8,246 nt of DNA from Candidatus Zixiibacteriota bacterium (GTDB lineage Bacteria; Zixibacteria; MSB-5A5; SM1-73), in contig JAGMFA010000089.1 of NCBI GenBank assembly GCA_023127875.1, forward strand, positions 1 through 8,246, read 5' to 3'. The notes under the pieces are model-generated. The model was not told the DNA's origin. It saw only the letters and a program-made list of their open reading frames with translations, and searched no databases. Every line of letters starts with the position of its first letter. The stretch's first letter is position 1. Made by a program: the position numbers and the translations under genes. This document shows positions 1 to 4,278 of the stretch, piece by piece.

Positions 1-54
1 TTGAGTCCTGGGGACAAATTCGGACCACTTGATTATACTAAAGTCTTCGCCTAA
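1..54 (+). CDS. C-terminal end of an unidentified gene entering from the left
   Basis: Frame 1 is open from the window edge for 17 codons (reading SPGDKFGPLDYTKVFA at its end) and stops with TAA at 52-54. The stop lies inside a hairpin with a T-run, as expected at the end of a transcribed gene. The hairpins that follow resemble the right ends of IS200/IS605 elements, so a transposase or TnpB C-terminus is possible, but 17 codons carry no diagnostic motif. The product is unknown, and the frame could be open by chance. Confidence 0.3.
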   Translation: MSPGDKFGPLDYTKVFA

Positions 55-68
55 AGGCGAGGGTTTTT
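44..68 (+). terminator. Rho-independent terminator-like hairpin
   Basis: TCGCCT (47-52) and AGGCGA (55-60) are perfect inverted repeats around AA, and the stem can extend through C45-G62 with a G-U pair at 46/61. Five T residues follow at 64-68. It would terminate rightward transcription from the gene ending at 54. The minus-strand genes have no T-run in the matching orientation, so it is not a terminator for them. Confidence 0.45.
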
Positions 69-69
69 C

Positions 70-88
70 TCCCATTCCCCGAATGGGA
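70..88. repeat. Perfect hairpin, possible IS200/IS605-type element end
   Basis: TCCCATTC (70-77) and GAATGGGA (81-88) form a perfect 8-bp stem around CCC. A second hairpin so close behind a gene end and terminator is typical of the sub-terminal hairpins recognised by Y1 transposases in IS200/IS605 elements. I recall this motif in that context but cannot confirm it. No transposase is visible because the element would extend left of the window. Confidence 0.3.
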
Positions 89-131
89 CAATAATGCAAT
101 AATTGCTTTTCGAAAATCACCTTCAATCTAC

Positions 132-236
132 TCATTTTTTCCCTACAGGCATTATGTATATAGTTTGTTCCTCCTTTGGCAGATTTAAAATCTTCCTCAC
201 CTCCTCATCTTCAAAACCTGCCATCACTACAAAGCT
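132..236 (-). pseudogene. Relic of a nitroreductase C-terminus
   Basis: Read on the minus strand, 236 to 132 gives 34 codons and a TGA stop. It contains GFEDEEVRKILNLP and then IYIMPVGKK at the end. This pattern (G-F-x-D-E-x-V-x-K-x-L-x-L-P, then a hydrophobic strand ending P-V-G-K) is the usual C-terminus of FMN-dependent nitroreductases such as the NfsB/SagB-like families. The catalytic N-terminal two-thirds and any start with a ribosome-binding site are absent. The relic abuts the stop codon of the aldo/keto reductase in another frame, so a deletion probably joined the two. The homology is recognised by eye, and it is too short for certainty. Confidence 0.5.
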
Positions 237-1068
237 ATGGGGCGGTTGAAGGATCCCAGCTGGTGCGTAAGTCTTCATTAAAGGAATCGAGAACTTTCAT
301 ATCTTCAGGAGAAATTGTAAAATCGAAAACATCTGCATTTTCCAAAATTCTATCCTTTCTTGATGATTTTGGTATGACCACGACCTCTTTTTGTAACGCC
401 CAGCGAATGAGAATTTGAGCGGGGCTCTTGGAATATTTGGAAGCAATCTTCGCCAGCTTTGGATCATTCAACTTATGTCCCTTGGTCAGCGGGCTGTATG
501 CCTCCAGTTGAATGCCATGCGCACGGCAGAACTCCAAAAGATCTTCTTGATAAAGATAAGGGCTAAATTCGACTTGATTACCTGCGGGAATGGTGGATGA
601 GTTGTTCAGAAGCTCCTCCAGATGCCAGATCATATAATTGCTGACACCAATAGCCCGGCATTTCCCCTCTTTCAGCAGTGTTTCAAAAGCTTTCCACGAC
701 TCATTCCGAAGACCTTCCACCGGCCAGTGAATTAGATAGAGATCAACATGGGACAAACCCAGTTTTTTTCTACTTCTTTCGAAAGCTGCCAGAGTTTTGT
801 CGTAGCCGTGGTCTGAATTCCATAGTTTGGTAGTAATGAACACTTCTTCTCGTGGGATGCCGCTTTTTCTTAAAGCTTCTCCCACATCCTCCTCGTTCTC
901 ATACATTGAGGCAGTGTCGATAAGTCTGTAGCCAGCTTCCAAGGCAGAAAGAACAGCTTCTTGTGTTTCTTTACCTCTCCGGGCTTGATATACGCCCAAT
1001 CCAAAAATGGGCATTTCAACCCCGTTGTTGAGTTTTACTTTCGTGTCAATCCTAATTTCTTTCATCAT
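235..1068 (-). CDS. Aldo/keto reductase (AKR, 2,5-diketo-gluconate reductase-like)
   Basis: This is a soluble NADPH-dependent oxidoreductase of the aldo/keto reductase superfamily, which reduces aldehydes and ketones on a (beta/alpha)8 barrel. Numbered from the upstream ATG at 1092, the catalytic tetrad is complete: D59 and Y64 in LIDTASMY, K89 in TTKLWN and H122 in LIHWP. SNY at 151-153 and the IPKSS cofactor loop at 240-244 are also present, and the C-terminus LRTSWDP is typical of bacterial AKR5-like enzymes. I prefer the start at ATG 1068: the ATG at 1092 has no ribosome-binding site, while GAGGAGGG at 1079-1086 sits upstream of the tandem ATGs at 1068 and 1065. This gives 277 residues, normal for the family. 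The physiological substrate cannot be read from sequence. It ends against the nitroreductase relic, and no terminator is visible. Confidence 0.92.
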   Translation of the reverse strand: MMKEIRIDTKVKLNNGVEMPIFGLGVYQARRGKETQEAVLSALEAGYRLIDTASMYENEEDVGEALRKSGIPREEVFITTKLWNSDHGYDKTLAAFERSRKKLGLSHVDLYLIHWPVEGLRNESWKAFETLLKEGKCRAIGVSNYMIWHLEELLNNSSTIPAGNQVEFSPYLYQEDLLEFCRAHGIQLEAYSPLTKGHKLNDPKLAKIASKYSKSPAQILIRWALQKEVVVIPKSSRKDRILENADVFDFTISPEDMKVLDSFNEDLRTSWDPSTAP

Positions 1069-1078
1069 CGTAATCTTG

Positions 1079-1086
1079 CCCTCCTC
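1079..1086 (-). promoter_or_regulatory. Ribosome-binding site deciding the AKR start
   Basis: The minus strand reads GAGGAGGG here, 10 bases before ATG 1068 and 13 before ATG 1065. It lies inside the longer open frame that begins at 1092, which shows that the longer start is probably not used. Confidence 0.6.
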
Positions 1087-1125
1087 ATACATCTTTTTTT
1101 TGAGAGGTTTACAAATAGCTTATCC

Positions 1126-1232
1126 GAACAATTTGGCATGATGCCTGAACTATTGCGTGTTTGCAAAGTGCCGAAGGCATTTGGGTGAGGCCATTGCCCG
1201 AAACAGATACACGCTATTATGCGCTGTTGTTC
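1126..1232. repeat. Imperfect palindrome with internal hairpins, 3' of the methyltransferase
   Basis: Outer arms GAACAA (1126-1131) and TTGTTC (1227-1232) and inner arms GCGTGT (1155-1160) and ACACGC (1209-1214) are perfect inverted pairs. Within it are two small palindromes, GGCATGATGCC (1135-1145) and TGCCGAAGGCA (1169-1179). The arms are unequal in length, so one side carries an extra hairpin. The right arm overlaps the last codons and stop of the methyltransferase. The fold resembles recombination-site-like palindromes that flank single-gene cassettes, but canonical attC core boxes are absent. Confidence 0.45.
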
Positions 1233-1954
1233 ATTATTTCTTTTTCAGCTATGCAAATCAACCTCTCACTTTCGGAATTATATGGTCTCTTATCGAAACC
1301 GGCAAATGTGTCGACTACACGCAGACCTGCATCAGCAAGAAGTGGCTCAAGTTCTACCAAATTGTAAGGGCGTTGCTTATGAACCTCAATTGTTCCATCT
1401 GAAAACTCAAATACCGTTGTCGCTTCCTTTTTTATTGAGTCATAGCTACACTTTTGAACAAAAGACTCTCCGCCCAGTTCACGCTTGTGCGTTCCCTTGT
1501 GGCGATTAACATATAATCGATCCGTATTGGAATCAAAGACAAATAACCCCGATTTATGAAGAGCGGTAGCAAGGCGATAGAACATCGCTTTTACACCATC
1601 TATGTCAAGCAGATAGTTGATAGAGTCGAATGTGCACGTAGCCAGATCAAATCTATCCTCAACGGCAAAAAAGGTCATATCCTGCACTTCGAAAGAAACG
1701 TTGGATGACCCCATTGATTTCGATTGGGCTATCTCGATCATCTGTGGTGAGATGTCTATGCCATAAACATAGTGTCCACGGTTAGCAAGCTTTACTGCCA
1801 AGGTGCCCGTTCCACATGCAAGGTCGAGAATCTTTGCCTGAGCAATGCCACGCTCATCGAGGAGCTGGTTGATCAAACCTACGTATTGTTTTGAGAACTC
1901 CCCCCAATCAAGGTCGTATACCTGGCTTAAGCGTTCATAAATTTCCATTGGCAT
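1217..1954 (-). CDS. Class I SAM-dependent methyltransferase
   Basis: This is a cytosolic small-molecule-type methyltransferase with a Rossmann-like SAM-binding domain. Motif I is LDLACGTGT at residues 43-51; the acidic end of strand 2 is D67 in GIDIS, which should bind the SAM ribose; QDM at 91-93 corresponds to the adenine-contacting region. Strands 4-5 (RFDLATCTFDSINYL, 101-115, and GLFVFDSN, 136-143) follow. The C-terminal half (about 144-240) is the substrate cap and is not diagnostic, so the substrate is unknown. At 245 residues it is a normal length for Methyltransf_25-type enzymes. The start at 1954 is supported by GAGGT (1964-1968) nine bases upstream; M3 at 1948 is an alternative. 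It is separated from the AKR by 148 bases filled largely by a palindrome, so it is probably not a tight operon with it. Confidence 0.9.
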   Translation of the reverse strand: MPMEIYERLSQVYDLDWGEFSKQYVGLINQLLDERGIAQAKILDLACGTGTLAVKLANRGHYVYGIDISPQMIEIAQSKSMGSSNVSFEVQDMTFFAVEDRFDLATCTFDSINYLLDIDGVKAMFYRLATALHKSGLFVFDSNTDRLYVNRHKGTHKRELGGESFVQKCSYDSIKKEATTVFEFSDGTIEVHKQRPYNLVELEPLLADAGLRVVDTFAGFDKRPYNSESERLICIAEKEIMNNSA

Positions 1955-1961
1955 GAGAACT

Positions 1962-2054
1962 TTACCTCGCCATCCTCAAATTACATCTATCTGTGAGCAG
2001 TTCCTTAACGGAAGGAAGATAATCTTCGGAATCGGTCTGAAAAAAATTCACCAT
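1962..2054 (-). pseudogene. Short N-terminal relic or leader ORF upstream of the methyltransferase
   Basis: A 30-codon frame from ATG 2054 to TAA 1964-1962 contains TDSEDYLPSVKELLTD, an amphipathic stretch that looks like the first strand and helix of a GNAT acetyltransferase. Its final codons overlap the ribosome-binding site of the methyltransferase. It has no ribosome-binding site of its own. It may be the beginning of a gene cut off where the methyltransferase arrived, a coupled leader peptide, or chance. The GNAT resemblance is weak. Confidence 0.25.
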
Positions 2055-2066
2055 ATCAAAATTTAC

Positions 2067-2417
2067 TTATACCACTATCCCCAGTTTTTTCAAAACTAAG
2101 ATCATTACATAATAAAGAAAAACCATAACCAGCGCTGAAATTATCAATGCCGGGTAAAAAGACACTTTGTTTTTTAAAAACACAGGAAGCATTATGAATA
2201 ATGAAAGAGAAGGTAAAACCATCCAGAAGATACTGGTAGAAAGTTTGGAAACTTTTTCTACACTGCTTGTATCAATGTAAAGCCAGATCATCGCCAGAAC
2301 AGACACAACTGGCAGAGAAGCCAGGATTCCTGCAGCCAAAGAGTATCTCTTTGAGATTTCAGAAATGGCAACGATCAAAAGGGCTGATATGAAAAATTTC
2401 AAAACATAATAGACCAT
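2067..2417 (-). CDS. DUF3147-type small integral membrane protein
   Basis: A 116-residue protein with four predicted membrane helices at about 3-20, 27-48, 62-81 and 87-109. The conserved-looking segments are SEISKRYSLAAGILASLPVVS (19-39, cited by position), MIWLYIDT (43-50) and the S-IFW-VLPS stretch at 62-70, which match my memory of the DUF3147 family. Members are inner-membrane proteins of unknown function. The ribosome-binding sequence GGAGAAGG lies at 2422-2429 just before ATG 2417. The next gene downstream on this strand is the methyltransferase, after a gap of about 110 bases that contains the short relic. It has no charged catalytic residues that suggest an enzyme. Function: unknown; location: membrane, by inference from hydrophobicity. 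Confidence 0.85.
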   Translation of the reverse strand: MVYYVLKFFISALLIVAISEISKRYSLAAGILASLPVVSVLAMIWLYIDTSSVEKVSKLSTSIFWMVLPSLSLFIMLPVFLKNKVSFYPALIISALVMVFLYYVMILVLKKLGIVV

Positions 2418-2496
2418 TCAACCTTCTCCAGACAGAACGTTTCTATTTTCCTCGTGGTGTTTGCTACCGGCCACAACTGAAGTTTTGACTTTTTCC

Positions 2497-2524
2497 AATA
2501 TAAAGCTTATCTGAGGCTACGCAA
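2497..2524 (-). promoter_or_regulatory. Possible sigma70-type promoter for the DUF3147 gene
   Basis: The minus strand has TTGCGT (2524-2519), a 16-base spacer and TATATT (2502-2497). This would start transcription about 70 bases before the DUF3147 ATG. The match to consensus is partial and such motifs are frequent in AT-rich DNA. Confidence 0.25.
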
Positions 2525-2648
2525 GAGAAAAGGCAAGGACAGGGTCAAGGAAAGGATGTTGTGCCTTAAAGAATATGGGCAGTTAAATTGAAGAAAAGAA
2601 GCAAGAAATTGCGGGGCGGATGTCCCTATTATTTATCCGGAAGTGGAA

Positions 2649-3662
2649 TTAATCGTTATGTCGATCTTTGTGGTGATCTTCGCCAATATGCACATTGATT
2701 ATCGGCAAAAGCCTGAAGGGTTTCGGATTGTTTCCGCAATAGTTAAGAAGACCGATTTGCACGCCATTGAGACGCCAGGCATAATTAAAGATTCCAAAAG
2801 AGACGCCGGTTAAATTTCTTTTAAACTTGCAATACCCCCCTACTGCGAGACCCGTTAAGTTCTGGGACCGAACTTTTAATCCACCAACTGTAAAACCGGT
2901 TATCTCTTGAGCCCCAACCCCTATCCCTCCAATGGTGATGCCGGTTATATCTTTTGCCCCAACCCCTATCCCTCCAATTGTGAAACCCGTTATTTCGCTT
3001 GCCCCAACCCCAATACCTCCGATGGTTATCCCGGTTATCTCCTCTGCCCCAATTCCGACTCCCCCAATTGTAATGCCATTTATGGTTTGGCTTGCCAGTC
3101 CAACGCCCCCAATTGCTATTCCGTTTATTGCCTCAGCCGCAACTCCCACTCCTCCAAAAGCAAAACCATTCAGGCTTTCGGTTGCCAGTCCCACGCCTCC
3201 GATGGCTATTCCGTTTATTCTCCCAGCCGCAAGGCCGACCATTCCAAAAGCAATACCGTCTATACTTCCAGTGGCCAGCCCCACGCCTCCAATTGCTATT
3301 CCATCAATGTCCTCAGCCGCAAGCCCCACCGTTCCAAAAGAGAAACCTCTTATCTTTTCACCAGTCACGCCAACTCCACCAATGGCAACACCGTTTAACT
3401 GGTTAGCCTCTGGTCCTACCAGTCCCAGGGCGAAACCATTGACTTTTGCATCGGGGTTGTCTTTCGGTTTCCAGAAGGTAAAATTAAAACCGTTTATCCT
3501 CTCAACCTCGCTGTCAACAAGATTGAAGCGTATTCCGTTTATCCTCTTTGAATTGCCGAAGCTTATGCCATTACCTCGATAGGTGATGTCCAGAGAAGAT
3601 GCCAGAGAATTGCCGAAATTGATGATTAAAAAAATCACTAAATAAACAGAACATTTTTTCAC
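2649..3662 (-). CDS. Exported 15-residue-repeat surface protein (LA_2272-like family)
   Basis: Numbered from GTG 3662, residues 1-21 are a signal peptide (K-K, then a VYLVIFLII core, cleavage probably after NSLA). The body is about eighteen tandem repeats of 15 residues with consensus NGIAIGGVGLAAEEI; variants have T for N or F/T at hydrophobic positions. The last repeats diverge to SFGIFNYAWRLNGVQIGLLNY, followed by a short tail (LLPIINVH then a His/Asp-rich end). This matches the pattern I know from LA_2272-type surface repeat proteins. Alternating hydrophobic residues and Gly suggest a beta-solenoid outside the inner membrane; the role is unknown. Of the two adjacent GTG codons (3665, 3662), 3662 has better spacing (6 bases) from AGGAGG. 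It is transcribed divergently from the trehalose operon. No enzymatic motif is present. Confidence 0.85.
   Translation of the reverse strand: MKKCSVYLVIFLIINFGNSLASSLDITYRGNGISFGNSKRINGIRFNLVDSEVERINGFNFTFWKPKDNPDAKVNGFALGLVGPEANQLNGVAIGGVGVTGEKIRGFSFGTVGLAAEDIDGIAIGGVGLATGSIDGIAFGMVGLAAGRINGIAIGGVGLATESLNGFAFGGVGVAAEAINGIAIGGVGLASQTINGITIGGVGIGAEEITGITIGGIGVGASEITGFTIGGIGVGAKDITGITIGGIGVGAQEITGFTVGGLKVRSQNLTGLAVGGYCKFKRNLTGVSFGIFNYAWRLNGVQIGLLNYCGNNPKPFRLLPIINVHIGEDHHKDRHND
2733..3539 (-). repeat. Tandem 45-bp coding repeats
   Basis: The 15-residue protein repeat is also a 45-bp DNA repeat. On the plus strand, the block starting GCCCCAA recurs at 2911, 2956, 3001 and 3046, exactly 45 bases apart, and the 2911 and 2956 units share their first 22 bases. 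Units further out have diverged, apart from one early unit with a 9-base insertion (three extra codons). High similarity of the central units suggests recent unit duplication by slippage or recombination. Confidence 0.85.
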
Positions 3663-3668
3663 CACATA

Positions 3669-3674
3669 CCTCCT
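3669..3674 (-). promoter_or_regulatory. Ribosome-binding site of the repeat protein
   Basis: The minus strand reads AGGAGG, a full Shine-Dalgarno match. An ATG at 3667 is out of frame and meets TGA after two codons, so the GTG codons are the only usable starts. Spacing is 3 bases to GTG 3665 and 6 bases to GTG 3662, favouring the latter. Confidence 0.7.
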
Positions 3675-3810
3675 GATTGAAACCTCACTTGAGTTATCTA
3701 TAGAATGCCTCTTTTGGTCAGTTTCAGACTCAACAAATAAGAATAATAAATCCGGCCTTGTTTTTCAAGAAAAATGAGCTAATTGGCTGTCAAAGTTTTT
3801 GAGTGAGATT

Positions 3811-3938
3811 CCTGAAAAAGTGCGCTTCAGGGGAACAAACAAAATATTTTGCTATTGTAGTTGCCCAATTTATTGGGCTTTTTGGAAGCTCGATAAATCG
3901 AGCAACTACAATCAACGGACTTTTTCAGAGCTCTCTGA
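3811..3938. repeat. Cluster of nested inverted repeats
   Basis: CTGAAAAAGT (3812-3821) pairs perfectly with ACTTTTTCAG (3919-3928), enclosing the three-way palindrome. Competing local hairpins flank it: CCTGAA (3811-3816) with TTCAGG (3826-3831), and TCAGAG (3925-3930) with CTCTGA (3933-3938). The alternative pairings suggest a mobile, hairpin-forming repeat or several nested ones. Confidence 0.6.
3854..3912. repeat. Three-way-junction palindrome (REP/MITE-like)
   Basis: ATTGTAGTTGC (3854-3864) is the exact reverse complement of GCAACTACAAT (3902-3912). Inside lie two perfect hairpins with 7-bp stems: GCCCAAT-TT-ATTGGGC (3863-3878) and GCTCGAT-AA-ATCGAGC (3888-3903). Single-stranded DNA or RNA would fold into a cloverleaf with a 9-bp closing stem and two arms. 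I recall similar GTAGTTGCCC repeats in candidate-phylum genomes, but cannot verify this here. Confidence 0.75.
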
Positions 3939-4113
3939 GTAAAGCTCTTGTCGGTGCTTTTTCTTTGAATCAAAAAGTCTTGAGTGAATTTTCTCGAAGG
4001 ATGATTTTTTTTTGGATTTAAGGATTTCAGACTTGATTTTTGAGATAATATTTGTTATTAAGTATTAACCGGTTCATCTATGGCGAACATTGGAAGTCTT
4101 AAAAGTTGCAGAC

Positions 4114-4140
4114 GTCCCCACACCGTAGCGACAGGTGGAC
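4114..4140. repeat. Possible decayed intergenic repeat
   Basis: GTCCCCAC (4114-4121) and GTGGAC (4135-4140) can pair with one bulged C. The following TGTAGCCGTAACC stretch resembles intergenic repeat text seen in environmental genomes. The evidence is weak, and only the imperfect stem is visible directly. Confidence 0.2.
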
Positions 4141-4220
4141 TGTAGCCGTAACCTTTAGTTTGCGCAATTCGTTGAAATTAAAGACCCCAAATTCGCCTAG
4201 CGTGTTTATGGTTCGCTTCG

Positions 4221-4249
4221 TTCAACAAAATGATCAGGCATACTATGAT
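4221..4249 (+). promoter_or_regulatory. Possible promoter of the trehalose operon
   Basis: TTCAAC (4221-4226) and TATGAT (4244-4249) are 17 bases apart, with the -10 box matching five of six consensus positions and the -35 box only three. Transcription would begin near 4256, about 22 bases before the otsA ATG. No operator is recognisable. Confidence 0.3.
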
Positions 4250-4278
4250 ACTTCAAAATATGATTGGAATAATGTAGC

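Larger units (their letters stand above)
3799..3987. repeat. TTGAGTGA direct repeats bracketing the palindrome cluster
   Basis: TTGAGTGA occurs at 3799-3806 and again at 3980-3987, each preceded a few bases upstream by AAAGT. The hairpin cluster lies between them. This could be a target-site duplication of an inserted, non-coding element of about 173 bases, or a chance 8-mer pair in AT-rich DNA. Confidence 0.3.
3663..4278. other. Divergent intergenic region without a gene
   Basis: About 615 bases separate the minus-strand repeat protein from the plus-strand trehalose operon. The open frames inside (for example 3803-4021) consist of palindromic repeat sequence and are not protein-like. It holds a TATAGA box at 3697-3702 (minus) that could serve the repeat protein, a cluster of nested hairpins at 3811-3938, a decayed repeat around 4114-4160 and a possible promoter at 4221-4249 for the trehalose genes. 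Confidence 0.7.

Noticed and set aside
1069..1092. Longer AKR start at ATG 1092
   Set aside because: No ribosome-binding site precedes it, while a strong one lies inside it just before the ATGs at 1068 and 1065.
1126..1232. Integron attC site behind the methyltransferase
   Set aside because: The palindrome lacks recognisable RYYYAAC and GTTRRRY core boxes in the right places, and no integrase is in the window. It is kept only as a cassette-like palindrome.
2617..2639. Terminator for the repeat protein (CGGAT with ATCCG)
   Set aside because: The stem is only 5 bp with a 13-base loop, and no T-run follows on the minus strand.
2907..3090. CRISPR-like regular spacing of 45 bases
   Set aside because: The units are contiguous, without unique spacers, and translate in frame to a 15-residue protein repeat.
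2932..3582. 216-codon plus-strand open frame with a Pro-rich repeat pattern
   Set aside because: It lies entirely antisense to the exported repeat protein, whose 45-bp units keep every frame open. It has no ribosome-binding site.
3803..4021. 72-codon plus-strand open frame in the intergenic region
   Set aside because: It is made of the palindromic repeats, has no ribosome-binding site and resembles no protein.
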